DNA of 48,961 nt from Pirellulales bacterium (GCA_028066245.1 JALCBR010000026.1:1-48961), one strand, 5' to 3'; shown: positions 1 through 9,360, counted from the first letter of the stretch. The notes: generated from the sequence alone by a model not told the origin. Numbers and translations are program-made.

Positions 1-1194
1 CGGCCGCCCGTTCGCGTCACGGCCCTTTTCATCATCGCCAGGGGGGAGCTTACCCCACACATCATGGAAGTTATGGACAGCGATGCCGATGTCTTGCAGC
101 TGGGAAAGTTTGTCCGCAGTCGCGCTGGCGACTTCGGTGGCCTTGAATGTAGTCCCTAGGTAGGCAATCAACTCGCGTTCGGCCTCGTCATTCAGCTGTG
201 GTAATGCGACTGCGACCATGTTCCCATTCGCAGACGTTGTCACGCTGTTTAGCAACGCCATCAGCATCTCTTGTTGAGCCGGCGTGATTGTACCCTCCGG
301 CGCGGTGGCAAAGACCGTAGGCGCAAGCTGCTTTACCATATTGAGAAGTTGATCGGCGGCGCCCTTAATCTCCACAGCTTCCTCGGCAGACCTTGCTGCC
401 AGCGAGAGCGTCACCACATCGTCTCCGGCGAAGGATAGGGCCAACTCCACCTGTTGGACCTTCTTCAACGTGGGCAGATGCATGGCGATCCCCAACGGAA
501 CGCCCGGGACGCTCTCAACGCCTGTGATCATCTCCGCCAGTGTCTTGGGTCCGGCAATGGTGACCAAGAGTTGGTCGGCAGGAATGGCAGTCAGTCGTTT
601 GGTCCATTCATCACTTGCGCCTGCGGAAAGAACAGTGCGAATCTTGGCTTCCGTCGTTTCGATGTAGACGTTTTCCGCTGGAAACGCACAGCAGGTTTCG
701 AACGCCGGCTCGCGGAAATCCGGTAGGTCAGATTCAGTTGACTTTGCTCGGAAATAACTGCCGCCTTCAACGGTGATCTCCTCCCATTCCGGCGTCAACT
801 CATTGCTAGTCAGCACGCGTTGCGGATCAATCGGCCGGTCGAACACCGCAACCATCAGCGATTGGCTGAAATCAGAATCGGAACCCTCAATCTTCACACT
901 GGCCAGTTGTGCGGAGATGAACGAGGAACACGAGGAGAACGGGACACCAAAACGACCTTCAAACGACGAGGCCAGACTTTGCAGTAGTTCCGGATGATCT
1001 GTGGTCACCTCTTTCACGAAGGCGTCTTGCATGATGGCGCCCGGCCGCATCAGCATCACTGCCTGCGTCTCATCCACGATGTATTTGGCGTATGCCGGCT
1101 GCTGGTCGCTCTCCTGCGCGACGGTAGAGGGCGCCAAGAACGCACCAGAGTAGATCGCGGCCATCAGTACGTGAAACATTGAGAATCGTCGCAT
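1..1194 (-). CDS. Secreted DUF1559-type protein, 3' end beyond window
   Basis: The minus strand is open from an ATG at 1194 to the window edge (398 codons, no stop), so the C terminus is missing. The first ~26 residues form a signal peptide (MRRFSMFHVLMAAIYSGAFL, then small residues and AQ). Residues ~30-370 match no family I can name. They contain repeated amphipathic stretches rich in Ala, Glu and Leu. The last visible residues read DIGIAVHNFHDVWGKLPPG, the N-terminal hallmark of the planctomycete DUF1559 (SBP_bac_10) domain, which normally continues with a WR.LLPYLEQ-like segment. DUF1559 usually follows a pilin-like N terminus; here it lies C-terminal to a long exported region, an arrangement also seen in some planctomycete proteins. 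Function unknown. Transcribed divergently from the ricT-like gene. Confidence 0.85.
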   Translation of the reverse strand, partial: MRRFSMFHVLMAAIYSGAFLAPSTVAQESDQQPAYAKYIVDETQAVMLMRPGAIMQDAFVKEVTTDHPELLQSLASSFEGRFGVPFSSCSSFISAQLASVKIEGSDSDFSQSLMVAVFDRPIDPQRVLTSNELTPEWEEITVEGGSYFRAKSTESDLPDFREPAFETCCAFPAENVYIETTEAKIRTVLSAGASDEWTKRLTAIPADQLLVTIAGPKTLAEMITGVESVPGVPLGIAMHLPTLKKVQQVELALSFAGDDVVTLSLAARSAEEAVEIKGAADQLLNMVKQLAPTVFATAPEGTITPAQQEMLMALLNSVTTSANGNMVAVALPQLNDEAERELIAYLGTTFKATEVASATADKLSQLQDIGIAVHNFHDVWGKLPPGDDEKGRDANGRP

Positions 1195-1496
1195 ATTCGC
1201 CTCGCGGGAAAGGGAAAAGAACGCGGCATGCCTTCACGCGCGGTTGCGGACACGGACGTATTCTCCAGCGCGGATGGCTGCCCCTTAGCGTACGAGCGGC
1301 AGATAGCCACGGCAAGCTTTTGCCACGCGACAGGCGCGAGTGCGATGAGTGTTCGTGCTTTTCCGATGACAACCGCCTTGCTATAAACGAGACATGCCGT
1401 TGAGGTTCGCGCACTGGCGAATTTGACATGTGTGTCCTCAATGGATGTCTTCACCCGCAGCTCCCCTCAAGCGCTGGCTGTCGCCGGTCCTTGACA
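1195..1496. other. Divergent intergenic region
   Basis: This 302-bp gap separates the starts of the DUF1559 gene (minus) and the ricT-like gene (plus), so it should hold both promoters. The best plus-strand candidate is TATAAA at 1382-1387 with a weak TTTTCC 17 bp upstream. Short open frames here have no recognisable protein content. Confidence 0.4.
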
Positions 1497-2450
1497 ATGC
1501 AATACATTCTGCGTTATGGCGCGATGCGCCGGCTTGGCATTTTCGGCAGCAATCGCGAGAAAGAACTCGCTCGCGGCACGCGCGTCATCGCGCGAACTGA
1601 CCGCGGCCTTGAGGTCGGCGAAATCCTCTCCGAGGCGACCGAGGCTGCGATTGCTCACCTTGATGATCCTGTTAAGGGCCCGATCCTACGGGTGATGTCA
1701 GCCGAAGATGAGAACGAGATTTTCCGGCTGCGGTCGCAAGAACGTATCGAGTGGGACAAGTGCCGCGAGCAAGTTACACAGCATGGTCTGGATTTGAAGC
1801 TGATTGATGTCGAGCACATCTTCGGCGGCGAGCGGATCATCATCTACTATCTGGCGGAAGGCCGCATCGACTTCCGGGAATTGGTCCGCGCCCTGGCGGC
1901 CGAGTTTCAAACCCGTATCGAGATGCGGCAGATCGGCGTTCGTGATGAAGCCAAACTGCTGGCCGATTATGGCGACTGCGGCAAGCCGGTCTGTTGCAAT
2001 ACGCATCTGTCTGAGATGCCGCCCGTTTCCATGAAAATGGCCAAGCTGCAGAAAGCCACGCTCGATCCGACCAAGATTTCAGGACGATGCGGACGGCTGA
2101 AGTGCTGCTTGCGATACGAGTACGACACTTACGAAGAACTCAAGAAGGACTTGCCGCCGATTGGTTCTGACGTGGTGACCAACCAAGGTCGTGCCCAAGT
2201 GCTGGCGCAGGAAATCCTTGCGGGACAACTCATGGTGCAGACAGAGGATTCACGCCGCATCTTGATTGACGCCTCGGACGTGCTGACAGTGCTGTCGCGC
2301 GGGAAGGGCCGCAAGCGGAAACCTGCGAAAAAACAGCCTGCAGTCCAGGAGAATCCCGGCAAAGAACCAACCAAGACCAAACGGAAGAAAAAGGAAACGA
2401 CTCGGAAGGACGATAACAAAGACGGGGCTAATCCTGACAAACCCGAGTGA
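1497..2450 (+). CDS. ricT: PSP1-domain protein, RicT (YaaT)-like
   Basis: Encodes 317 residues from ATG 1497; an in-frame GTG at 1428 would add an unconserved leader. Residues ~1-215 are the PSP1/RicT domain. It contains the family's cysteine signature: YGDCGKPVCCNTHL (Cys161, 166, 167) and GRCGRLKCCLRYEYD (Cys198, 203, 204), joined by the very conserved MAKLQKATLDPTKISG stretch. In Bacillus subtilis RicT works with RicA and RicF, carries Fe-S clusters, and affects RNase Y-dependent mRNA processing. No RicA or RicF homologue is visible here, so that role is only inferred. After ~residue 255 the protein becomes a Lys/Arg/Glu/Asp-rich disordered tail of ~60 residues, which could bind RNA. A short imperfect hairpin (ggtggc/gtcacc) follows the stop. 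Confidence 0.88.
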   Translation: MQYILRYGAMRRLGIFGSNREKELARGTRVIARTDRGLEVGEILSEATEAAIAHLDDPVKGPILRVMSAEDENEIFRLRSQERIEWDKCREQVTQHGLDLKLIDVEHIFGGERIIIYYLAEGRIDFRELVRALAAEFQTRIEMRQIGVRDEAKLLADYGDCGKPVCCNTHLSEMPPVSMKMAKLQKATLDPTKISGRCGRLKCCLRYEYDTYEELKKDLPPIGSDVVTNQGRAQVLAQEILAGQLMVQTEDSRRILIDASDVLTVLSRGKGRKRKPAKKQPAVQENPGKEPTKTKRKKKETTRKDDNKDGANPDKPE

Positions 2451-2626
2451 AAAGGTGGCTAAGTCACCGTGGATTTTTCTGCTCGCAACGTGAAGGGGAT
2501 TGACGCGAGCCAATTTGCTGAGTTTGATTGAGCAAAGTGAACGCTCACTCGCAGTCTCATTGTCTGTTTGACCCAACCTTCTTGTCAGCATCATTCGCGA
2601 ACAGCGTGCCACGACACCAGCATATC

Positions 2627-3082
2627 ATGATCGATCCTTCGCATGCCGTCGCGCGGAAGATCCGCCGTAGCGGTCGCTATTCGCTTGAAGCTTATAATTT
2701 CCTCCTGGAAGCGATGGAGTACGCACGGGAGGAATTGGGAATGGGGCGCGAAGCGGCTAGCCAAATGCCGCCGGGTGAATCTCCGGCTCAGATCGCTGCT
2801 AGGACCCAGGGGCAAAAGCATGTCACCGGCCAGCAGCTTTGTGAAGCCACACGGCTGTATGCTCTTCGCCAGTTTGGTCACATGGCGCACTGCGTTTTTC
2901 GCAACTGGGGAATCCAGTCCACTAGTGATATCGGCGAGATCGTTTTCAACATGATCGAGCTCAATGTCATGTTGAAGACCCCGGACGACCGTCGGGAAGA
3001 CTTTGACGACGTCTTCGATCTCCAGCAAGGCTTGAGGTTTGACTTCAGCAAAGCGCTGCGCGACGTAGAACTCGCTAGCTGA
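2627..3082 (+). CDS. Minf_1886 family protein
   Basis: Encodes 151 residues from ATG 2627. A TTG 99 bp upstream is in frame, but its leader looks non-coding. The sequence resembles the Minf_1886 family (conserved uncharacterised proteins of Planctomycetes and Verrucomicrobia). Hallmarks are the N-terminal RYSLEAYNFLLEAMEYAREE helix, a central TGQQLCEATRLYALRQFGHM helix, and the C-terminal block WGIQSTSDIGEIVFNMIE followed by an acidic R-EDFDDVFD stretch. There is no signal peptide, membrane segment or catalytic motif, so it is probably a soluble, mostly helical cytoplasmic protein. It lies 176 bp after the ricT-like gene on the same strand. Function unknown. Confidence 0.82.
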   Translation: MIDPSHAVARKIRRSGRYSLEAYNFLLEAMEYAREELGMGREAASQMPPGESPAQIAARTQGQKHVTGQQLCEATRLYALRQFGHMAHCVFRNWGIQSTSDIGEIVFNMIELNVMLKTPDDRREDFDDVFDLQQGLRFDFSKALRDVELAS

Positions 3083-3332
3083 TTGACCCGCGTCACACTT
3101 CCAAGCGCGCGTATCCGCTCACTTATTGTTCAACGTATGTGTGCTGATGGCGTCTTCTTTGCGCGCTCAACTTTCCCTGCCTGTACAGACACGGCGCATA
3201 ACTTGTTGTGATGGGAGACAGTCCGACCGCAACGTTGTGATTGCCCAAGCGTTGTGCCATATTGTCAACGCGGCGCAGTTGGAAGTGAGTTTCGACGATC
3301 GCTCGTGTGACCTCTCACGACAAGGATGTGCG

Positions 3333-4511
3333 ATGGTGAAAACCAATGCGCAGGACAGTTCTCCTCTTCCCGATGTCCCTCACGGCGGGCGGATTGACTT
3401 CCGCAGCAACACAACACCAACACTCGGCGTTGAACTCGAGTTTGGAATTGTGGATGCCAATTCGATGGCGCTTACCAGCGCCATCGAACCACTTCTGAAC
3501 AAGCTTCCGGATCACGTCTGCGATTTCGTCAAGCCGGAGTTGATTCAGAGTTGCGTTGAGGTCAACACCAAGGTGTGTGCCACCGTTGCCGAAGCGGGAC
3601 AGGATCTGCGCGGCAAGATTGAGGCGGTGGAAGCCGCATGTGATGAGTTGAACCTCGGCTTGTGGTGGGGAGCCACTCATCCGTTTTCGCGCTGTTCTGA
3701 TCAGGAGATCACTCCTAACGAGCGCTATCGCGATTTGGTCGATCTGTTGCAAGAAATGGCACGCCGGCTGGTCTCTTTTGGGCTGCACGTGCATGTCGGT
3801 GTCGATTCGGGCGACAAAGCCATCATGATTTGCGACCGGATCATGCAGCATTTGCCCACCTTGTTGGCGATGACCGTCAGCAGTCCCTTCTTTGAAGGCC
3901 GCGCCACCGGTTTAGCGTCGATTCGATCTAAGATCATGGAGGGATTGCCAACAGCAGGCATGCCCCCTTTGATGCGCAATTGGAGCGAGTATGTCTGGCT
4001 GATCAATCACCTCGTCGATACGGGCTTCATCAACACAATCCGTGAAATTTGGTGGGATGTCCGCCCGCATCATAATTTCGGCACGGTGGAGATCCGCATT
4101 TGCGATATGCCCGGCAACCTGGAGGATGTGCTGGGGGTCACCGCGCTCATTCAGTGTTTGGTCAAGGCGTTGTCAGACATGATCGATCGTGGGGCTTATC
4201 AGCATGATTGCCATCCGATGATGGTTCGCCAGAACAAATGGCGAGCCGCCCGGTATGGCAACTCTGCCCAGTTGGTGGATGCGTTTACGCACGAAGTCCG
4301 CGATCTGAACAGCGTCGTAACGGAGCTTGTGGAACGGCTTTGGCCAACTGCTCAGGAACTTCAGTGCGAAGAACACCTCCGGCACGCTGTCCGGATCACG
4401 GAACTGCCGAGTTGGGCCGAGCGTCAGGAAACGTTACTGAAGGAAACAGACGATCCTGCGGAAGTCACACGCCGTCTCGTCCAGCAATCACGACTTTCCA
4501 TTCCCACGTAG
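3333..4511 (+). CDS. Glutamate-cysteine ligase family 2 (YbdK-like carboxylate-amine ligase)
   Basis: Encodes 392 residues. ATG 3333 is chosen because AAGGA lies 7-8 bp before it and similarity starts soon after; upstream in-frame codons from a TTG at 3126 look non-coding. The N-terminal TPTLGVELEFGIVD is the ATP/metal-binding entry motif of the GCS2 superfamily. Further family blocks are VKPELIQSCVEVNTKVC, LWWGATHPFSRC, SFGLHVHVGV and HHNFGTVEIRICDMPG, where the His and Glu residues bind Mg-ATP. Members form an amide bond between a carboxylate (often glutamate) and an amine. Escherichia coli YbdK has weak glutamate-cysteine ligase activity, but the natural substrate is usually unknown. The length is typical. 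No glutathione synthetase is nearby, so glutathione production is not implied. Confidence 0.87.
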   Translation: MVKTNAQDSSPLPDVPHGGRIDFRSNTTPTLGVELEFGIVDANSMALTSAIEPLLNKLPDHVCDFVKPELIQSCVEVNTKVCATVAEAGQDLRGKIEAVEAACDELNLGLWWGATHPFSRCSDQEITPNERYRDLVDLLQEMARRLVSFGLHVHVGVDSGDKAIMICDRIMQHLPTLLAMTVSSPFFEGRATGLASIRSKIMEGLPTAGMPPLMRNWSEYVWLINHLVDTGFINTIREIWWDVRPHHNFGTVEIRICDMPGNLEDVLGVTALIQCLVKALSDMIDRGAYQHDCHPMMVRQNKWRAARYGNSAQLVDAFTHEVRDLNSVVTELVERLWPTAQELQCEEHLRHAVRITELPSWAERQETLLKETDDPAEVTRRLVQQSRLSIPT

Positions 4512-4654
4512 TTGCACTTTTCACTGGGGACAACGGCACCTGTGCAGATGAACATCTGGCCTCAGAGTTGTCTGCCGCTCAACAATGTCACATCTGACTG
4601 GTGCAATATCTTGTTGATGCCAGCACGCTCGCTGCTCAATGGATGTGACTAAGG

Positions 4655-5521
4655 ATGATGCAGGGCAGATCCTGTTCCATCACAGAAGGCAGTCCCGTTG
4701 CGCAAAATGATTGCGCGCCCGCGCTTTGGCGCTCGGCATCGCATCTTGGCTCGCGATTGATGGATCTCATTCTTGGCCGCGCGTGCTCGTGTTGCGGAAC
4801 GGATGTCCGGCACGGTGAAGACGTCCGGTATACGGAAGATCAAAGTAAAGATCGTTGTAGCCGACTTTGCGAGAACTGCCGCATCCGGTTCAGCTCTGCC
4901 GTGCCAGCGCTGTGTCTCAAGTGTGGTTCACGCGTGTTGCGTCGTGAACCAGGTGTCACGGATTGTCGCCGATGCCGTTCACGAAGATTGTCGTTCTCGC
5001 GATTAATCTGCGCCGGAATGTATGAGGGTGAACTCCGCGAGTTAATTCTGCGGGCAAAGCAAGCCGCAAATCAGCCTTTGGCAGCGGCGCTCGCGGAATT
5101 ACTCTTCTTTACTCAGGGTGACGCCATCAAGGAGGCGAAATGCGACATCATCGTTCCCGTACCCATGCATTGGCGGAGGCGCTGGCAGCGTGGCGTGAAT
5201 CACGCGGAAACCATGTCCGCGGAGCTTGGCAGAAAACTGCGGTTGCCTGTCCGCAGAGCGTTGCGCCGTGTCGTTCCGACCGTTCCCCAAGGCGGACTGT
5301 CCGCCGCGGAACGTCAAACCAACGTACGAGGTGCTTTTGTGCCGCGAAGGCTCTCGCCAATCCGCAACCGATGCGTCCTGCTTGTTGACGACATCGTTAC
5401 AACCGGCGCAACCTGCCTGGAAGCATCTCGAGTACTGAGGGCGGCTGGAGCGAAAGATGTCGTCCTAGGAGTGATTTCACGAGCGGATCGTCCAATTCCC
5501 CAATCCCGGAATCGCCTATAA
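4655..5521 (+). CDS. ComF family phosphoribosyltransferase-like protein
   Basis: Encodes 288 residues from ATG 4655; ATG 4760 (residue 36) would give a length closer to typical ComF proteins (~250), so the start is uncertain. A zinc-ribbon-like region with four cysteine pairs (Cys44/47, 72/75, 87/90, 104/107) is followed by a type I phosphoribosyltransferase fold. Its PRPP loop, VLLVDDIVTTGATC, is at residues 241-254, and the ComF signature VPVPMHWRRRWQRGVNHAE lies upstream. ComF is needed for natural DNA uptake in Bacillus and Haemophilus, but homologues are widespread in non-competent bacteria and the substrate is unknown. No other competence genes are visible. The stop codon overlaps a TATAAT that probably serves the next gene. 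Confidence 0.88.
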   Translation: MMQGRSCSITEGSPVAQNDCAPALWRSASHLGSRLMDLILGRACSCCGTDVRHGEDVRYTEDQSKDRCSRLCENCRIRFSSAVPALCLKCGSRVLRREPGVTDCRRCRSRRLSFSRLICAGMYEGELRELILRAKQAANQPLAAALAELLFFTQGDAIKEAKCDIIVPVPMHWRRRWQRGVNHAETMSAELGRKLRLPVRRALRRVVPTVPQGGLSAAERQTNVRGAFVPRRLSPIRNRCVLLVDDIVTTGATCLEASRVLRAAGAKDVVLGVISRADRPIPQSRNRL

Positions 5522-5522
5522 T
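5517..5522 (+). promoter_or_regulatory. Candidate -10 element for the DUF502 gene
   Basis: A perfect TATAAT overlaps the ComF stop codon and lies ~80 bp before the GTG start of the next gene. No good -35 hexamer is seen at 16-18 bp, so the call rests on the -10 match and position. Confidence 0.35.
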
Positions 5523-5599
5523 AGAGGGGCACGTGTTGGCCGAATTCCCAGGCGGATACGTGGCAGTGGATTGCGACGTCCTCACTCCGAGATACGCCA

Positions 5600-6595
5600 G
5601 TGCCAAGTCAATCCGCACAACATATCAAACCGGTGAAGCCCTTTCGCCGCGCCGTCTTGGGCGGGCTAGGAGTCTTTCTGCCGCCGCTGTTGACGATCTT
5701 GTGCTTCATCTGGGTTGGCACAACGATTCACTACTACGTGATTGATCCCGTCGAGGCAGGAGCCCGAAATCTGATCGCCATCGCCATTGCAGACATTCGT
5801 GAGCCTGAGGATCCAGATTCGACACTGGAAAACGTGACCTTCGATGGCGTTGTCTATCAACACACTGACAACAATCGGTATGTTCCGCAATCTGTCTATG
5901 ATGTCGTCCGCATCCATGACGGGGATAGCCATGCGGGCGAATTGCCCGCGCAGGCCATCTACCGTCGATACGTCGAACTCCAGTTCCTCAAACCCCATCT
6001 CACAGTCCCGCTGATTCTGGCAGTGTTCGTGATCGCGCTCTGGCTTTTGGGGAAACTCTTAGCTGGAGGATTTGGAGGACTCCTGTGGACTGTCTTTGAA
6101 CGCGGCGTCAACCGCATCCCGTTGGTGAGCAATGTGTATTCGTCCGTCAAACAAGTGACAGATTTCTTGGTCCGCGGTAGCGACGTTCCCTACACCAAAG
6201 TCGTCGCTGTGGAGTATCCCCGCAAGCAGACTTGGTCATTGGGGTTTGTGACGGGAGAAAGCCTGCTGGACATCCGCGCGGCGGCGAACGAGCCGGTGCT
6301 CGCCGTGCTCATTCCCACGTCTCCGATGCCGATGACTGGGTTCACTGTCACGGTGCTCAAGAGTGAAGTTCTTGATCTAAACATGACCGTCGATCAGGCG
6401 CTGCAATACCTAGTCAGTTGCGGCGTGGTAGTTCCGTCGCACCAACTTGCCGAAGCCCTGGAAGCCAAGGCGGCGGCCGAAGCAGCGGATACAGACAAGA
6501 AACTTCTCAACCAACGGGATAGTAACGGCCAGCCTGAGGTAAGTGGAGAAAATTCGTCCACCTCAAACGATCCGATTCCGGATGCACGAGACTAA
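5600..6595 (+). CDS. DUF502 inner-membrane protein
   Basis: Encodes 331 residues if translation starts at GTG 5600; a second GTG at 5633 (VKPFRR) is also possible and no SD decides between them. The DUF502 pattern is clear. A basic N terminus (KPFRRAVLGGL) precedes a first membrane segment at ~20-42. A ~90-residue loop follows, then a second hydrophobic segment at ~135-160, and the conserved ERGVNRIPLVSNVYSSVKQV and LGFVTGESLLDI blocks. PTSPMPMTGFTV is another DUF502 hallmark. The C-terminal ~45 residues are polar, Ala/Glu/Asp-rich and probably disordered. DUF502 proteins are widespread in bacteria and plants (LCV-like) but have no established bacterial function. Confidence 0.85.
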   Translation: MPSQSAQHIKPVKPFRRAVLGGLGVFLPPLLTILCFIWVGTTIHYYVIDPVEAGARNLIAIAIADIREPEDPDSTLENVTFDGVVYQHTDNNRYVPQSVYDVVRIHDGDSHAGELPAQAIYRRYVELQFLKPHLTVPLILAVFVIALWLLGKLLAGGFGGLLWTVFERGVNRIPLVSNVYSSVKQVTDFLVRGSDVPYTKVVAVEYPRKQTWSLGFVTGESLLDIRAAANEPVLAVLIPTSPMPMTGFTVTVLKSEVLDLNMTVDQALQYLVSCGVVVPSHQLAEALEAKAAAEAADTDKKLLNQRDSNGQPEVSGENSSTSNDPIPDARD

Positions 6596-6799
6596 GGAGT
6601 CGGTCGAGCGACCTCGCACTTGCGAATCACGGCGTCTTCGTGCCGCGCTGTGATCCTAACAAGCGCAATTCGCGTGGCTGGTTGAGATATCAACAGACCA
6701 CCGTCCCCGCCCTTCCATCTGGCCTGCTTGTCGACTGGCCTTGCGCTGTCTATTCTGCTGCACGGCCGCGCATCACTTGGACATATCGATTCTTTCAGT

Positions 6800-7729
6800 A
6801 TGACGAAACGTGTTTTTCGGATCGGAACTCGGGGTAGTGCCCTGGCCATGTGGCAGGCCAACTGGGTAGCCAACGCATTGCGCGCCCGTGGGCATGAGAT
6901 CGAAGTCGTCAGAATCACCACGTCAGGCGATCAATCACAGACCTCGCCGTTGCGAGGTTTTGGCGGTGTCGGTGTCTTTGTCAAGGAGCTTGAGCAAGCT
7001 CTAGCTAGCGAGAAAGTGGACATGGCCGTTCACAGCCTGAAGGACTTGCCCACTGAGCGTGTTGATGGGCTTTGCTTGGCGGCGATTCCACCACGCGCTG
7101 CCGTTGAAGATGTGCTGATCACTCGCTCAGGAGAGCCCCTTGAGGAACTTCTGCCGGGCGCAAAGGTAGGAACCGGCAGCGCGCGGCGGCGCGCCTTTCT
7201 AACCCATCAACGCGGCGACCTTCGTATGCAAGAGATTCGCGGCAATGTTGATACGCGGCTGGCGAAACTTACCGTGGGAGAGTATGACGCAATCATCCTT
7301 GCTGCTGCCGGTTTGGAGCGGTTGGGCCTGACGGATCGCGTGACGCAACGGCTCTCAACGGAATGGATGCTTCCCGCTGTTGGACAGGGAGCTTTGGGGA
7401 TCGAAGCACGTGCGGAAGACGCTGGAGTGATCGAAATCCTTGGAGCTATCGATCATCCGGCAACGCGCAAGGCAGTGATTGCCGAGCGTACGCTGTTGGC
7501 CGAACTGCGAGCCGGCTGCCTGGCGCCCGTGGGAGCTTGGGCGCGAGCGGGCGATGATGCCACACACATTGCCCTTGATGCCGCGGTTGCCTCAACTGAC
7601 GGGACCAAACGGATCGATGTTTGTGAGGTCGGCGGAGCTGCGTCACCAGTGGAACTTGGCCGCAAGGCAGCCGGAGAACTTCTCCGCAAAGGCGCCGCAG
7701 AAATCATTGCCGCGGAACGCAATTCCTAG
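6800..7729 (+). CDS. hemC: Hydroxymethylbilane synthase (porphobilinogen deaminase)
   Basis: Encodes 309 residues from ATG 6800, which directly precedes the conserved IGTRGSALAMWQA N terminus; a longer in-frame upstream start has no family similarity. The enzyme joins four porphobilinogen molecules into linear hydroxymethylbilane for haem and related tetrapyrroles, in the cytoplasm. Diagnostic features are VDMAVHSLKDLP with the catalytic Asp (D82), TGSARRRAFL and EIRGNVDTRL (Arg residues contacting substrate carboxylates), and LRAGCLAPVGAWA, where Cys240 should carry the dipyrromethane cofactor. Length is normal. No other haem genes adjoin it; it lies between a DUF502 gene and thyX on the same strand, with 200 bp upstream for its own promoter. 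Confidence 0.96.
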   Translation: MTKRVFRIGTRGSALAMWQANWVANALRARGHEIEVVRITTSGDQSQTSPLRGFGGVGVFVKELEQALASEKVDMAVHSLKDLPTERVDGLCLAAIPPRAAVEDVLITRSGEPLEELLPGAKVGTGSARRRAFLTHQRGDLRMQEIRGNVDTRLAKLTVGEYDAIILAAAGLERLGLTDRVTQRLSTEWMLPAVGQGALGIEARAEDAGVIEILGAIDHPATRKAVIAERTLLAELRAGCLAPVGAWARAGDDATHIALDAAVASTDGTKRIDVCEVGGAASPVELGRKAAGELLRKGAAEIIAAERNS

Positions 7730-7872
7730 CGACCACGATCACTTCAACGTTTCACTGTGGCAAATCGAATTCTCGATGGCCGTTACTTGCCGGTAAGTGT
7801 GATTCTGATAGCTTGCTGAAAAGTACGTCGTGGTTGTAGTCGCAAGGTTCTGTTTCTTTCACGTGTCGACAA

Positions 7873-8784
7873 ATGGCTGAACAAAACATCACACTTGAAG
7901 AACTCCGCTGGAAGAAATTCCCTGTCCTTGATGATGGGTTTGTCTGCCTGGTGGACGTGATGGGGAATGATGCGGCGGTCGTGCAAGCGGCACGCGTCAG
8001 CTATGGCAAAGGGACGAAGCATGTCTCTGATGATCGAGGCTTGATTCGCTATCTGTTGCGGCACCGTCATACGACGCCATTTGAGATGGCCGAGGTGAAA
8101 CTACTGGTCCGCGTACCGATGGACTGTTGGCGGCAGTGGATTCGGCACCGCACGGCCAACGTGAACGAGTACAGCACGCGGTATTCACTGGCAATTGACG
8201 CTGCGCAAGCAACCTCGCCGAAAGATTGGCGTTCACAGTCGGCTTCCAATCGTCAAGGTAGCGAAGGTCGACTTGATGTGACGATCGGCGAGAAGCTGAC
8301 TGCCAGCGAGAGCGAGTTTCAGCAACGGGCGCGCGAACTCTACGAACAACGCGTTGAATTGGGGGTCGCTCGAGAGCAGGCGCGGAAGGATCTGCCGTTG
8401 GCGACCTATACGGAAGCCTACTGGAAGGTCGACCTGCATAATCTGCTGCATTTCCTGGCGCTGCGCATGGATTCGCATGCGCAGGAAGAAATCCGAGATT
8501 ACGCCACAACCATTGGTCAAGAGATTATTCGACCATTGTTTCCGCTTGTCTGGGAAGCGTTTGAAGACTACCGCCTGGACGCGATGTTCCTGACTCGGAT
8601 TGATCGTGAGATCATCTTTCGCTTGATGGAGCGCGCTCGATCAGGCGCGGGATTGTCGTTGAATGAAGACGACTTCCTCGCCTGCCAAGATGAATCCTGG
8701 AAGGATCTCCAGCGCAGTCGCGAACGGGATGAATGCCGAGCGAAGTTACAGCGGCTGGGAATACTGCCACAAGTGCCGAAGTAG
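7873..8784 (+). CDS. thyX: FAD-dependent thymidylate synthase
   Basis: Encodes 303 residues from ATG 7873. ThyX makes dTMP from dUMP using methylenetetrahydrofolate as carbon donor and FAD/NADPH as reductant. The signature RHRTANVNEYS (RHR-x7-S; residues 91-101) is intact, and RHRHTTPFEMAE (63-74) forms the FAD/dUMP-binding block. Later conserved stretches include LPLATYTEAYWKVDLHNLLHFL and MDSHAQEEIRDYA. It is longer than the usual ~220-250 residues because of an insertion after the signature (~110-135) and a C-terminal extension of ~50 residues. This gene probably supplies dTMP alone if no thyA exists; that cannot be checked here. Confidence 0.96.
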   Translation: MAEQNITLEELRWKKFPVLDDGFVCLVDVMGNDAAVVQAARVSYGKGTKHVSDDRGLIRYLLRHRHTTPFEMAEVKLLVRVPMDCWRQWIRHRTANVNEYSTRYSLAIDAAQATSPKDWRSQSASNRQGSEGRLDVTIGEKLTASESEFQQRARELYEQRVELGVAREQARKDLPLATYTEAYWKVDLHNLLHFLALRMDSHAQEEIRDYATTIGQEIIRPLFPLVWEAFEDYRLDAMFLTRIDREIIFRLMERARSGAGLSLNEDDFLACQDESWKDLQRSRERDECRAKLQRLGILPQVPK

Positions 8785-8931
8785 TAGCCACGGGCCTACA
8801 CCGGTCTCAGCGGCAATTCCCGCGACCGGATCACACATTGAGTGAGACGTCCTGTGGCAGTTTGATAGAGCTTGAGCGGTGCCGTACTCTGTTCTTCTGA
8901 GAGCCTTGAATCACGCGCGGGCAACTACGCT

Positions 8932-9360
8932 ATGACTCAATTCAAATCCCCTTGGCGTCGCTTTCAGTTTTCAATCGGCCAGCTACTGATACTCGTCTTG
9001 GTCGTCAGCTTGTTGATCGCTCACTTCTTGATGTGGCAACGACTCGCGAAAATCGAAAATCGGATCACCGACTCTGCCACGGGTTTCATCCCACCCGTTT
9101 CCCTTCACGACGTAAAGATTCAGTTCGAAAGCCAGACCTCGGACAGCGGTTTGAAAATCACTGTTGACGATGTTCGATACTCGGAGTCAAAGGATGCCTA
9201 CCGTGTTGACTATACTAGTTTGGATACGGTGTCTGGCCGGAAGGGAGTTTCACACATTGAGCTACAAGGCGACGACTATCAGCTCTATCACGGGCGGTTT
9301 CAGAATCCTCACTATCCGTCAAACATGGCGTACCAGTCCCGGCAGGTGATCATCAAGTGA
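8932..9360 (+). CDS. Small single-pass membrane protein with RRFQFS anchor
   Basis: Encodes 142 residues from ATG 8932. Residues 9-14 read RRFQFS, followed by a strongly hydrophobic segment at ~15-34, so the protein is anchored with its C terminus outside the cytoplasm. The rest (~35-142) is polar and predicted beta-rich (VSLHDVKIQFESQ, GLKITVDDVRYSE, GVSHIELQGDDYQLYHG), with no family I recognise. The same RRFQFS-plus-hydrophobic leader begins the protein at 27495, and related leaders are common in planctomycete hypothetical proteins. It is plus-strand, 147 bp after thyX. Function unknown. Confidence 0.65.
   Translation: MTQFKSPWRRFQFSIGQLLILVLVVSLLIAHFLMWQRLAKIENRITDSATGFIPPVSLHDVKIQFESQTSDSGLKITVDDVRYSESKDAYRVDYTSLDTVSGRKGVSHIELQGDDYQLYHGRFQNPHYPSNMAYQSRQVIIK

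Noticed and set aside
3315-3851. 178-residue minus-strand frame
   Set aside because: Antisense to the GCS2-family gene, which has all family blocks.
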